This document shows, one piece after another, positions 32,191-41,022 of a DNA stretch of 64,000 bases (position 1 is its first letter; each line of letters starts with the position of its first letter). A model generated the notes under the pieces. The model saw only the letters and a list, made by a program, of their open reading frames with translations. It did no database searches and was not told the origin of the DNA. The stretch lies in NCBI RefSeq assembly GCF_001187725.1, contig NZ_LGIQ01000007.1, positions 246,324 through 310,323 on the forward strand, read 5' to 3'. Both the position numbers and the translations under genes were made by a program. The stretch is from Brevibacillus reuszeri. GTDB lineage: Bacteria > Bacillota > Bacilli > Brevibacillales > Brevibacillaceae.

Positions 32191-32218
32191 TGACAACCTT
32201 TTCTACATGTATGATAAT
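32190..32218 (+). promoter_or_regulatory. promoter of the beta-propeller-like gene
   Basis: TTGACA (32190-32195), 17-nt spacer, GATAAT (32213-32218). It begins in the last T of the preceding terminator. Confidence 0.6.
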
Positions 32219-32261
32219 AGAACTGTATGTTTAAATTGTTGCAAAAAGGAGGAATTGTTTC

Positions 32262-34388
32262 ATGAAACGAAAACCGATCCAGGGTTGGCTGGCCTCTGCA
32301 CTGTTGGTCACCTCTCTGTGGGGCGGGACTCCGGCATTTGCAGAGAGTATTGGTGATGAAGTAAAGCTAGACCAAAGCCAACCTGAAATCTCGCAAGCTG
32401 GTTTCGACATTGCAAAGGACTATGCGGTATGGATTAACCAAGATGAAAATATGGTTACCCTATACAACCTGGGTAAAAATACGGAGACCAAAATTGGAAG
32501 CAAAAGCTCGAAAAAGACAAGTCCAAAAGTTGATGGGGATTACGTGGTATGGATCGATGAAGACTCTTCAGTAAATCTATACGATATCTCCAAAGGCAAA
32601 GAGAAGCGCATCAGTGAGAGCTCAGGAACCATCGCGGATGTAGAAATTGCGGACAACCATGTGGTTTGGTCGAATAAGACTAGCAAGGGTACTGACATTT
32701 ACTTGTACAATATTGATACGGGTGATGAAGAAAAAGTATCGACAAGCGGGAAAGCCACTCGACCTGTTGTGAGTGAATCATATGTTGCATGGGAAGACAG
32801 TCGGGATGGTAATGCCGACATCTATTACTATGACATTGATACAAAAGAAGAAGAAGCAGCTGTAACCGGACGAGGTAATCAGATTCGCCCAAGCATCTAT
32901 TCCGATACGATTCTGTATGAAAATGAAGCAGCTGAAAATACCCAGATTTATGAATACGACATTACAACAGGCAAAAACAAAAAGGTTACAGACGGTTCAA
33001 CCGATAAAAATTACGTTCATCTCTATAAAAGCTCCTATGTGTACATAGATGACGGGGATTTGAAAAGTGCGGATTTAGGTAAATCCTCAAGCAGACAGAT
33101 CGATTCGTATATTTTTAAAGGGAATGCACCGCGCGTATATGGAAATTATGTCCTGTACTCGAAGCGAAACAGTGACAAAAAGCTGCAGCTGAACCTGTAC
33201 GACATCAAAGAAAAAGAAGCAGTATCTTTGGGCTCGGTAGTAGGTGAGCCTTCGCAACCAGACGGTAGTGATCGTTATGTTGTCTACCTGTCTGAATCAA
33301 AGCGCGACAACTCAGTCGTTTTGTACGATACAAAAAACAAGACAAGTCAGATCATTAGTAAAACCAATGCAGATCCGAACCATCCTGTAGTAAGCAATCG
33401 CTACGTTGTTTGGTACGACTATAGCAAGAAAGCGCTCATTTCTTACGATATCCAAAGGGGCAGGGAAACACAGCTCACGGATGAAGATAATAAACAAGAG
33501 CCAAGTGATGAAATTTTTAAAATCGATGGAAGCCAATTGCTATGGATGAATGACGGACGTCGTCCTGAACTGATGATCACTGATCTCAAGACAGGCGAGC
33601 ACAAGAGCGCCTCATCCGTTAAAGGTGAACCGCTGAGCATCGATATCTACGGAAATTATGCTTCCTGGGTTATCGAAACAGGTTCAAAAAAAGCAACCGT
33701 TACGTTGTATGACATCAATAGAGAAAGACAAACAGATATTGTCAAAAACGTACAAGTCGAAGATGCAGCAATCGGAGACAACTTTGTTGTTTGGAGCGAA
33801 TATAAAAACAATTCCTGGGATTTGTTTCAGTACAATATCAGTCGTGAAAGAACAACAGATCTGCTGCGCTATACAGATCGTGACCAAATGAATCCGCAAG
33901 CCTCCAGAAATATGGTGTTCTTCAAGGACAATCGCCTATCGCCAAATGCCAAAAATTTTTACTATGAGCTATACGATGTGGAGGATGGATCATTTGTTGA
34001 TCTTTCCTGGAACGATAAAGCGGAGGTAACTGAACCGCGCATTGGTGGAAACCGTATCGTCTGGATTGATACGCGTGATAAAACGCCAGCTGTTTATACC
34101 ATGGCCATTAGTAGCCCACAAGATGATGACGATGATAATGGCGGACCAGGTCCTGAGCCAGAACCAGGCGATTACAAACAATACGTACTGGTAGACATGA
34201 TGGCTGATGGAACCTACAAAGAAAAGATGAAAAGCACCTCTCCTGACAAATTTGTATTCGTATTCTTTGCAAATACAAAAGATCAGGTTAAGCTTTCCGT
34301 CGAAGAAGCCATTGATGACCTCGACCGATTTATTGATCTACTCACCAGTGATGACCTCGATAATATCATGATTCGCATTTACGAATAA
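32262..34388 (+). CDS. secreted TolB/WD40-like beta-propeller protein, 708 aa
   Basis: Signal peptide MKRKPIQGWLASALLVTSLW ... AFA (cleavage about residue 28). The body has about twelve repeats of ~45 residues with the recurring pattern YVVWxD, LYDI and K..KI, for example DYAVWINQDENMVTLYNLGK, DYVVWIDEDSSVNLYDISKG, SYVAWEDSRDGNADIYYYDI. These resemble TolB-type propeller blades, possibly two propellers in tandem. An Asp-rich, Pro/Glu/Gly-rich spacer (QDDDDDNGGPGPEPEPGD) precedes a small C-terminal domain of ~75 residues. Ribosome site AAGGAGGAATTG. No enzyme motif; likely a surface or matrix binding protein. Function unknown. Confidence 0.8.
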   Translation: MKRKPIQGWLASALLVTSLWGGTPAFAESIGDEVKLDQSQPEISQAGFDIAKDYAVWINQDENMVTLYNLGKNTETKIGSKSSKKTSPKVDGDYVVWIDEDSSVNLYDISKGKEKRISESSGTIADVEIADNHVVWSNKTSKGTDIYLYNIDTGDEEKVSTSGKATRPVVSESYVAWEDSRDGNADIYYYDIDTKEEEAAVTGRGNQIRPSIYSDTILYENEAAENTQIYEYDITTGKNKKVTDGSTDKNYVHLYKSSYVYIDDGDLKSADLGKSSSRQIDSYIFKGNAPRVYGNYVLYSKRNSDKKLQLNLYDIKEKEAVSLGSVVGEPSQPDGSDRYVVYLSESKRDNSVVLYDTKNKTSQIISKTNADPNHPVVSNRYVVWYDYSKKALISYDIQRGRETQLTDEDNKQEPSDEIFKIDGSQLLWMNDGRRPELMITDLKTGEHKSASSVKGEPLSIDIYGNYASWVIETGSKKATVTLYDINRERQTDIVKNVQVEDAAIGDNFVVWSEYKNNSWDLFQYNISRERTTDLLRYTDRDQMNPQASRNMVFFKDNRLSPNAKNFYYELYDVEDGSFVDLSWNDKAEVTEPRIGGNRIVWIDTRDKTPAVYTMAISSPQDDDDDNGGPGPEPEPGDYKQYVLVDMMADGTYKEKMKSTSPDKFVFVFFANTKDQVKLSVEEAIDDLDRFIDLLTSDDLDNIMIRIYE

Positions 34389-34390
34389 GC

Positions 34391-34437
34391 AAAACCAGGC
34401 AATAGGATGTATACCATCCGTACTGCCTGGTTTTTTA
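34391..34437. terminator. terminator of the propeller gene
   Basis: AAACCAGGCA and TGCCTGGTTT with an inner GGATG/CATCC pairing, then T run; also A-rich on the other side, so it may act for the convergent gene. Confidence 0.85.
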
Positions 34438-34456
34438 TTGTAGCGTCTCGTGAGCA

Positions 34457-36415
34457 CTACCATGTTTTTGCCGTTAAAAAAGGCCGTGTCAAAACCAGAC
34501 CAATCAAAAACAGCAACGCAGCGATATAGGCAGGAAACAAATGCCAAAAATCAACATAACCAACAGCAAAATGAATGCCAATCCCGGAGACAAAGCCAGG
34601 AATCCCCGCCAGAAACAATGTCCACCATACCCAGCTCTCACCACGCCGGAAGCCCCACAGACTAATCAGGAGTACGCCGATCCCATCCGAAATGAGTGCT
34701 CCGCCAAAGCCAGCCCGATCATGCGCAATCAGCGGAATCAACCGGTCGTTGTAAGCTTGCATAGTTTCAGCGGAAGCGCATAGAAAAAGCAGATCGGACG
34801 GAACAAATACATCAGTCACTCCAATGATGGAAATCATCATGCCCGCACCTGATAGACCAAAACCAATGATGACAAAAAGCAGTTGGCCCCATAAAGCATT
34901 TTTCCAGTCACGGTTATTGTTCAGATCAATCGGAAGTGGGAGCAGCTGCTTTTTTGCGGGCTCACGTAAAGCGAGCAAAAACATGGGAAACAGCAGTAAT
35001 GACAGAATCGCGTGTAAGTAGTCAAAATACCCGTAGCCAATAAATAAAAAGAAGCTGACAAAGCCGACAGTTCCAGAAGAGAGAAATGCAACTCGTGTCC
35101 AATGAAGACCATTACGCAAGCCATATCGGGAGAGCTGAAAGTAAATAATCCCGATGGAGAGCATCGTTCCTGCCAGGCTGATTCGATCATGCGACATAAA
35201 GGCGAGGAGTTGGGCATTTAGCATGTCCAAATCGGCAGGGCTTGCTCCCAAAAATTTTTCGTCATAGGGAAGCATTACGCTGGTAGCAGCAACCCACCAG
35301 GCCACTCCACCACCAATCATCATTCCGATTCCCAAGAGAATGCCCCACATCCATGCTGGGAAAAGCCAGGATTTTACACGGTGAGCGGTATCTGACGAGA
35401 GCGCATCAGGAGGCCTTTGGACACAGCTCGTTTGCCAAATCGACTCATTCGTTCGCTTGGGTAAACCAGGACCAGAATAAACCAAGCCACTATGCAGTTG
35501 AACGAAATCTGCACCTGCATCCAAAAAGGTGAGCGCATCGGCAGGCTGCTGTATGCCTCCAGAACCAATTATGGTCGCATCAGTCCATGTAGACCTTAGC
35601 ACGCGGCACATGTCTATGGCTTGTTCAAAAGAAGGAGGACCTGTCACTTGAATGTCGCGTTGTACACGCTGGGTATGTTGCGTAATACCACCTGCTATAA
35701 CCAAACCGTTCAGACCTTCTGTGCGTGCAATCTTAACCAGCCTTCGTGCCTCTGGTTCTGGCAAGTCGGGTGGAATCACCAAAAGGAGCGGGCGATCCGT
35801 CAAGGCTCGTAGGCTGGATAGATGCTCACTCCAGTCGTGAGTACCCCAGTTAATAGCTTCATTCGGAGAAAGCTCTAGTGTATAAAAAGCGCAAAAAGGC
35901 TCCAAGACCCGAATCAATTCGGCTCGTTCAGCAGTAGCCTCCTGTACGCTTGCTCCACGGCAAAAACCGAGCCTCGCTCCTAGGGGAACGTCGACGTGAC
36001 GCATTTTCTGCAAGCACTTCTCGTAGCTGTCGATTCCAGGATTCGTCAAAGAATCGGAATACGAAATGGCTAGACCCTTTGGCTCTCGCCACACCTCGTT
36101 ATAATCTGCATGTGGCTTCCGCGTGACTGGACCGATTTCGATGTAGCCAAAGCCAAAGCGGGAGAGTGCTTCTGTTGCTTGTAAATCCATATCCAGACCT
36201 GCACCCAGACCGACTGGACTCGAAACAGGAACAGAAGCGAGTGAGCGTGACAAGGAAGCGGGTGGCTTCATATGCCCCATGATCTCGATAAGGAGTGATC
36301 CTCCAGGAATTTTGCCTAGCATGCCGATCGCGGTCAGTGTAAGGCGGCGCGCCTGCTTGGCAGGCAAAAGAAAGAGAAGTGGTCGAAATAGCGTTTGATA
36401 CGACCAATCGGGCAT
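34457..36415 (-). CDS. dihydroorotate-dehydrogenase-like domain fused to duplicated 4-TM membrane domain, 652 aa
   Basis: Residues 1 to about 350 resemble class 2 (quinone-type) dihydroorotate dehydrogenase: N-terminal helical part (LFRPLLFLLPAKQARRLTL), GLGAGLDMDLQATEAL, GFGYIEIGPVTRKP, and the FMN-phosphate end TIIGSGGIQQPADALTFLDA, GADFVQLHSGLVYSGPGLPK. But PyrD signature residues deviate: the Lys of GLDKD is Met, and the NxSSPN segment reads LELSPNEA. Residues about 360-652 hold about eight membrane helices in two related halves of ~130 residues, each with a HDR motif (LLAFMSHDRISLAGTMLSIG / LIPLIAHDRAGFGGALISDG) and a GY.D..H end. So it is a membrane-bound flavoprotein-like enzyme, probably not the housekeeping PyrD. 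Convergent with the propeller gene. Confidence 0.8.
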   Translation of the reverse strand: MPDWSYQTLFRPLLFLLPAKQARRLTLTAIGMLGKIPGGSLLIEIMGHMKPPASLSRSLASVPVSSPVGLGAGLDMDLQATEALSRFGFGYIEIGPVTRKPHADYNEVWREPKGLAISYSDSLTNPGIDSYEKCLQKMRHVDVPLGARLGFCRGASVQEATAERAELIRVLEPFCAFYTLELSPNEAINWGTHDWSEHLSSLRALTDRPLLLVIPPDLPEPEARRLVKIARTEGLNGLVIAGGITQHTQRVQRDIQVTGPPSFEQAIDMCRVLRSTWTDATIIGSGGIQQPADALTFLDAGADFVQLHSGLVYSGPGLPKRTNESIWQTSCVQRPPDALSSDTAHRVKSWLFPAWMWGILLGIGMMIGGGVAWWVAATSVMLPYDEKFLGASPADLDMLNAQLLAFMSHDRISLAGTMLSIGIIYFQLSRYGLRNGLHWTRVAFLSSGTVGFVSFFLFIGYGYFDYLHAILSLLLFPMFLLALREPAKKQLLPLPIDLNNNRDWKNALWGQLLFVIIGFGLSGAGMMISIIGVTDVFVPSDLLFLCASAETMQAYNDRLIPLIAHDRAGFGGALISDGIGVLLISLWGFRRGESWVWWTLFLAGIPGFVSGIGIHFAVGYVDFWHLFPAYIAALLFLIGLVLTRPFLTAKTW

Positions 36416-36489
36416 ACCTCATTAACACCCTTCCTATTTTTTCCTCTTTTCCATCTTACCAGAAAGATGTGTGGATTCATCCAAAGAAA

Positions 36490-36530
36490 TAAAAAGCTGC
36501 TGTCTCAAGGGAAGAGGCAGCAGCTTTTGA
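36490..36530 (-). terminator. terminator of speA
   Basis: AAAAGCTGCTG and CAGCAGCTTTT around a GA-rich loop, 16 nt after the speA stop on the minus strand. Confidence 0.8.
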
Positions 36531-36545
36531 ATAGGAGTAGTTGGC

Positions 36546-38009
36546 TTAGCCAGAAATGGCTGTTTGTCTTTTTACTACTTTAATCGTTTTTAATGTCTCG
36601 TCCTCAGGTCCCTGCACAGGCAAACCAACTCGAATGTTTTCGAGAATGTAGGCGATGTTTTCTTCTGTAATGACTTCCCCAGGTAAAAAAATCGGAATCC
36701 CCGGAGGATAGACCATGATAAATTCTGTTATGACCCGACCCGCTGCTTCCACGAGAGGAATAGTCTCTGTCTCCGAATAAAAAGCATTGCGCGGAGTTGT
36801 GGAGAGCATCGGAATGTTTGGCAATGAAATGGTCGGTTTGTCTTCCGCTTGGGCATGTGCGAATTCTACCGAGAGATCACGAAGGGCATTAACCAGCGTT
36901 TTTATAGACTCCTCTGTGTCACCAGCTGTGATGAAGCAGAGGATATTGTACAGATCGCTCATTTCTACTTCGATGTTGTACTTGTCGCGCAGCCAGTTCT
37001 CTACTTCCCATCCGGTAATACCCAGATCACGTACATGAATCAACAGCTTGGTCGGGTCCATCGCAAAGGTAGCAGCTGTTCCCAGAATTTCTCTGCCAAC
37101 GCAGTGTATGCGCGGGATTTCATTAATCATATCGCGTGCCTTGTTAGCCAGCTGCATCGCTTGTTCGGCTAGCAGATGTCCGTTCAGTGCCAAATGCTGA
37201 CGAGCCATATCAAGTGAAGCCAGGAAAATGTATGAAGTCGAAGTCGTAGTCAGCATACTCATCACAGTCTTGACGCGATCGACGTCCACCAAGCCTTCGC
37301 GAACGTTCAAGATCGATGTTTGTGTCAGTGAGCCGCCCAGCTTGTGGACGCTGGTTGCAGCCATGTCTGCGCCTGCTTGCATGGCAGAGATCGGCAGCTC
37401 TTCATGAAAATGAATGTGAACACCATGGGCCTCATCCACCAATACCGGTATTTCATAGTTATGCGCTGTGCGAACAATCTCACGCAAGTCTCCTGCGATC
37501 CCGAAATAGGTTGGATTGATGACTAACAGTGCTGCTGCATCCGGATGGGTTTCCAGTGCTTTTTGCACGGCTTTCACTGTAATCCCATGAGAGATACCTA
37601 GGCGCTCGTCCATCGCTGGATGGATAAAAATAGGAACGGCACCTGCAAAAATAATTGCGGACATGATAGATTTATGCACGTTGCGTGGCACGATAATTTT
37701 GTCGCCAGGGCTGCAGGTTGCCATAATCATAGCCATAATGGCACCGCTCGTCCCTTGAACGGAAAAAAATGTATGGTCAGCGCCGAAAGCCTCGGCAGCT
37801 AATACTTGGGCTTCCTTAATCATTGCCTTCGGGTGATGCAGGTCATCCAGAGGCGCAATGTTAATGAGGTCTATCGAGAGAGCGTTCTCCCCGATGAACT
37901 CGCGAAATGCCGGATGCATGCCCATACCCTTCTTATGGCCCGGAATGTGAAATTGAATCGGGTTCCGGTTGGCGTGCTCCAACAACCCGCTGAACAGAGG
38001 AGTTTTCAT
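36546..38009 (-). CDS. speA: arginine/ornithine/lysine decarboxylase SpeA-type, 487 aa
   Basis: Fold-type I PLP decarboxylase of the Orn/Lys/Arg family (short Gram-positive type without the wing domain). Seen: IQFHIPGHKKGMGMHPAF, FFSVQGTSGAIMAMIMA, VPRNVHKSIMSAIIF, LVINPTYFGIAGDL, VDEAHGVHIHFHEELP (cofactor Asp) and MAATSVHKLGGSLTQTS with the PLP lysine, then a C-terminal domain ending PVQGPEDETLKTIKV. B. subtilis SpeA (arginine decarboxylase, 490 aa) has the same architecture. The frame opens at 38102; the ATG at 38009 fits the family start, with AAAGTGAG upstream. With speD (42744) it gives two enzymes of polyamine synthesis in the window. Arg versus Lys specificity cannot be read. Confidence 0.9.
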   Translation of the reverse strand: MKTPLFSGLLEHANRNPIQFHIPGHKKGMGMHPAFREFIGENALSIDLINIAPLDDLHHPKAMIKEAQVLAAEAFGADHTFFSVQGTSGAIMAMIMATCSPGDKIIVPRNVHKSIMSAIIFAGAVPIFIHPAMDERLGISHGITVKAVQKALETHPDAAALLVINPTYFGIAGDLREIVRTAHNYEIPVLVDEAHGVHIHFHEELPISAMQAGADMAATSVHKLGGSLTQTSILNVREGLVDVDRVKTVMSMLTTTSTSYIFLASLDMARQHLALNGHLLAEQAMQLANKARDMINEIPRIHCVGREILGTAATFAMDPTKLLIHVRDLGITGWEVENWLRDKYNIEVEMSDLYNILCFITAGDTEESIKTLVNALRDLSVEFAHAQAEDKPTISLPNIPMLSTTPRNAFYSETETIPLVEAAGRVITEFIMVYPPGIPIFLPGEVITEENIAYILENIRVGLPVQGPEDETLKTIKVVKRQTAISG

Positions 38010-38185
38010 TTGTCTCACTTTCGATCGCCTCGCTTTACTAATCCAGAATAAATAGGGAAAAAACAAACAAATTGAGTATAGCAAAATAGGGGGGGAAAGC
38101 AAGCGAATTTTTATTCAAAATCACGCGTTGCAGCAGGAGTTTGCAAATGTGGACGAGAAGCTTTACAAAAATGGGGTGATGAAGG

Positions 38186-39157
38186 ATGAATACGAGAGTA
38201 AGTGAACTGCTTCAGATTACCTATCCAGTTGTCCAAGGAGGATTGGCCTATCTAGCTTATGCAAATCTGGCTGCAGCGGTGTCTAATGCAGGCGGACTCG
38301 GGCAAATAACAGCTATGTCTTTACCGTCGGCAGAAGCACTGCGCGAAGAAATTCGCAAGGTGCGGTCCCTGACCGATAAGCCATTTGGCGTGAATTTTGC
38401 CATTGGCCAGCATAATCGTCCGTATGAGGAATTGCTGGATGTCGCCATAGAAGAGGGCGTAAAAGCTTTTTCTGTTACCGGTGGCAATCCTGAACCGCTG
38501 GTCCGCAGACTTGATGGTCATGACGTGAAAAAGCTGGTGCTGGTTGCTTCTGTTCGGCAAGCCCAAAAAGCGGAGGCGATTGGCGCCGATGCGGTTATGG
38601 CAGTGGGACAAGAAGGTGGCGGGCACCTTGGAAGAGACGATATCGGGACGTTTGTACTGATTCCGCGAGTCGTAGACTCCGTAAAAATACCGGTACTGGC
38701 AAGTGGTGGTATCGGAGACGGTCGAGGAATCCTCGCAGCATTGGCGCTGGGTGCTGAAGGTGTGGAAATGGGAACCCGTTTTATCGCCACCAAAGAATGT
38801 GTACATGCACATCCGGCATATCAAGAAGCGATTTTACAAGGCACAGAGCAAGATACAGCTGTTATTAAACGGACGTTGGGTGCGCCCGCTCGGGTAGTGC
38901 GGACTTCAGGGTCTGATCATATTCTCCAGCTTGAGAGAGAAGGGGCTGGTTACGAGCAATTAAAGTCTTTTATCAGCGGAGAAAATAACCGCACCTTTAT
39001 TTATGACGGTGATGACCAAAATGGGTTTGGCTGGGCGGGTCAAGTCATTGGCCTGATCCATGACGTTCCTTCTGTACAAGAGCTATTCACGCGCATGTTC
39101 TCTGATCTTGATGAGACATGGGGCCGTATTGGGAAATACGTAAAGCCAATCGTATGA
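38186..39157 (+). CDS. nitronate monooxygenase (2-nitropropane dioxygenase family), 323 aa
   Basis: FMN-dependent TIM barrel of the NMO/FabK group: ITYPVVQGGLAYLAYANLAA, AVSNAGGLGQITAMSLPS, FGVNFAI, AFSVTGGNPEPLV, AVMAVGQEGGGHLGRDD with the catalytic-type His, IPVLASGGIGDGRGILAALAL and EGVEMGTRFIATKEC. The pattern equals 'NAD(P)H-dependent flavin oxidoreductase' NMO class II proteins common in Firmicutes. They oxidise alkyl nitronates or related substrates, or may be enoyl-ACP reductase-like; context gives no choice. Start ATG with GGGGTGATGAAGG upstream. Confidence 0.88.
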   Translation: MNTRVSELLQITYPVVQGGLAYLAYANLAAAVSNAGGLGQITAMSLPSAEALREEIRKVRSLTDKPFGVNFAIGQHNRPYEELLDVAIEEGVKAFSVTGGNPEPLVRRLDGHDVKKLVLVASVRQAQKAEAIGADAVMAVGQEGGGHLGRDDIGTFVLIPRVVDSVKIPVLASGGIGDGRGILAALALGAEGVEMGTRFIATKECVHAHPAYQEAILQGTEQDTAVIKRTLGAPARVVRTSGSDHILQLEREGAGYEQLKSFISGENNRTFIYDGDDQNGFGWAGQVIGLIHDVPSVQELFTRMFSDLDETWGRIGKYVKPIV

Positions 39158-39274
39158 TAAGGTATTGTTCCCTGCGATGGGTGCGTTATCATAACAAAAC
39201 GGTCATGACGGTTGTGTTTGACCGCAAGCGGTCGTATCCACCTTTATAGAAAACGTTGAGTTGTTATTCACAAA

Positions 39275-39320
39275 AAAGAACAGGCCGACACTTTTCATTA
39301 GAAAGCGGACCTGTTCTTTT
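39275..39320. terminator. terminator between NMO and yktB
   Basis: AAAAGAACAGG and CCTGTTCTTTT form a stem with an imperfect inner part; symmetric A/T flanks allow both directions between the convergent genes. Confidence 0.75.
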
Positions 39321-39382
39321 GCATATAACGTAACGTGTGGCGAATTTTCGTGAATAGGACTCGATAGAGTGTGAATAAAAAA

Positions 39383-40033
39383 CTATCGGGAGGCGATAGT
39401 TGCACTGGTGTTGCTGAGGTTGTAAAGCTTGGTCAACACAGCAAAAGTTTCCTCGAGACGTTGCAGAAAGGCATTTCCGTCAGTCAAAACCGGATCGTTA
39501 CGGTCAATGGTGATACCGCATAGCAGTTCTGCTTTTTTTACATCACCGAGTCGATTCACCAGCTTCAGGACGCCTTCTTTTCCCAGCTCCTGTGAAGACG
39601 TGCTGGCAGGCTGGGTATGGTCAGGAGACCAGTGAAAATGATTCGGAACCAGGGTCATCATTTCATCCAGCTGCTCCTTCATTGCTTTGCTGATTTCGGT
39701 CTTTGCGGGAGCTTCATAAATCACGGCGTACCATACGAATACATGTGTGCCCCACAAACCGATTTGAAAGTGTGGATGCTTTTTGTATCCCCGCTTGTCA
39801 GCGGCCCAGGCAACCCATGTATCTGCAGGAGGATTGACTGTGCGACGAGCATGCTTTGCCACGTGGTAAAACATCTCGTTTTCGCAAGACACGGAGAGTA
39901 GGGGAGCAAAATGCTGACCGAGTGACTCAAGCTTAGGGCGAACAATCGATTTGATTGCATCCATGCGCTGATCTAACCCGTCAATGGTAAAAACGTCGAA
40001 ATCTTCTTGCGTGAAACCGGAAAACGCTGACAT
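39383..40033 (-). CDS. yktB: YktB/UPF0637 (DUF1054) protein, 216 aa
   Basis: Matches B. subtilis YktB closely along its length: FTQEDFDVFTIDGLDQRMDA, VRPKLESLGQHFAPLLS, EMFYHVAKHARRTVNPPADT, WVAWAADKRGYKKHPHFQIG, LWGTHVFVWYAVIYEAP, HFHWSPDHTQP, VKKAELLCGITI. Start ATG 40033 has AAGAGGTG eight nt upstream; the frame extends to 40363 without coding character. Function unknown, structure known for family. In B. subtilis yktB lies by speA (cad), as here. Confidence 0.93.
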   Translation of the reverse strand: MSAFSGFTQEDFDVFTIDGLDQRMDAIKSIVRPKLESLGQHFAPLLSVSCENEMFYHVAKHARRTVNPPADTWVAWAADKRGYKKHPHFQIGLWGTHVFVWYAVIYEAPAKTEISKAMKEQLDEMMTLVPNHFHWSPDHTQPASTSSQELGKEGVLKLVNRLGDVKKAELLCGITIDRNDPVLTDGNAFLQRLEETFAVLTKLYNLSNTSATIASR

Positions 40034-40256
40034 GCAACAAACACCTCTTTTTAAGACATCATCGCACCAAGGGAAGAAATGGGCGAAAGTCCCTGTCAAG
40101 GGAGCTTGGAATCCTCCATATGATATCATACCACGTAGGAAAAAAATACATGCCGGGATATGAATAGCAAAACCTTCGCCTGAATAATATGATATACCAC
40201 TCACTCCCTTACAGCGAAAGTGATATCTGAGTATTCTGTTAAAGGGAGGAGCCTTG

Positions 40257-40856
40257 ATGAATCTCGGCACTGAGTTGGAGTATTTCAATCTGGCCGTTTG
40301 GTTTGACCGCAAGACGTTGCACGCGATGTTGCAGGCCCTGGTGGAAGCAGGGGTGAGCGTCAAGTGGAAGGAGTCTCCCGAGCAGTTTCACCTCCTCGTG
40401 AACACCACAGATGGTAAGTCCGCATGGAAAATGCAGCGAGTGAATGGTTCCTACAAGCTGCATTTGGCAGGAATACCTGTCTATGACAAGCGCGTGGCCC
40501 AGGTCCTGGAGAAATTCGTTGTGCACGCCAAAGGGCATGCCATCATCCGAACAATCTTTGACGACAGGGTCCAGCTGAAGCATATCCGCTATGGAGAAGC
40601 CATCAGAATAGTGGAAATAAAAGGAGCTGAGAAAAAAGTGATCTACGAAAAATCCTTCAATGTGACTATGGATCAGGTAATTGCCGCTTTGAAACGCCGT
40701 GATTTGGAAGAGCGTATTCCTGTTTTACGTCTGGAACTGGATTATGAGCTGGCTACCTTATATGATGCAATGCAAGCAGAAGACAATGCGCAAATGAAAC
40801 AATCTAAGGAACGCTTAAAACAGCTCCGTCGAGAAATGCTGCTCTTGGAAGCGTAG
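40257..40856 (+). CDS. unknown protein, 199 aa (paralog of 41911-42507)
   Basis: I do not recognise the family. Start ATG at 40257 follows GGGAGGAGCC. No signal peptide. An alpha/beta N-terminal half (MNLGTELEYFNLAVWFDRKT ... HLLVNTTDGKSAWKMQRVNG) is followed by a strand-rich part with HAIIRTIFDDRVQLKHIRYG and a coiled C-terminal helix ending LKQLRREMLLLEA. The gene at 41911 has the same overall layout, length and corresponding segments (GIVHRIYDGFTVVYHYDQGS; LAILSQRMFELEA), so they are probably distant paralogs flanking the DUF4446 gene. Ends with a terminator at 40916. Confidence 0.65.
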   Translation: MNLGTELEYFNLAVWFDRKTLHAMLQALVEAGVSVKWKESPEQFHLLVNTTDGKSAWKMQRVNGSYKLHLAGIPVYDKRVAQVLEKFVVHAKGHAIIRTIFDDRVQLKHIRYGEAIRIVEIKGAEKKVIYEKSFNVTMDQVIAALKRRDLEERIPVLRLELDYELATLYDAMQAEDNAQMKQSKERLKQLRREMLLLEA

Positions 40857-40915
40857 GGTAGACTGGAGGATAACCAAAGGACGATGAGCTTATCGCATTG
40901 GCATACGGAATGAAG

Positions 40916-40952
40916 AAAGCGACATCTCGCTTAAGAGAGTGTCGCTTTTTTT
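40916..40952 (+). terminator. terminator
   Basis: AAAGCGACA and TGTCGCTTT with an inner CTCGCTT/AAGAGAG region, then T run. Confidence 0.88.
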
Positions 40953-41022
40953 GGTTTTTGGAAAAGACTTTGTTTGAATGGGCGACGCGACCAAGGTACA
41001 ATATAAAAGGATTGAAGTGACT

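Larger units (their letters stand above)
31957..32191 (+). ncRNA. SR1-like dual-function small RNA
   Basis: Inferred transcript from the promoter above to the terminator at 32162-32190, about 235 nt (SR1 of B. subtilis is 205). It carries the SR1P ORF and should also have a base-pairing role, which cannot be judged here. The transcription start is estimated from the -10 position. Confidence 0.6.
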
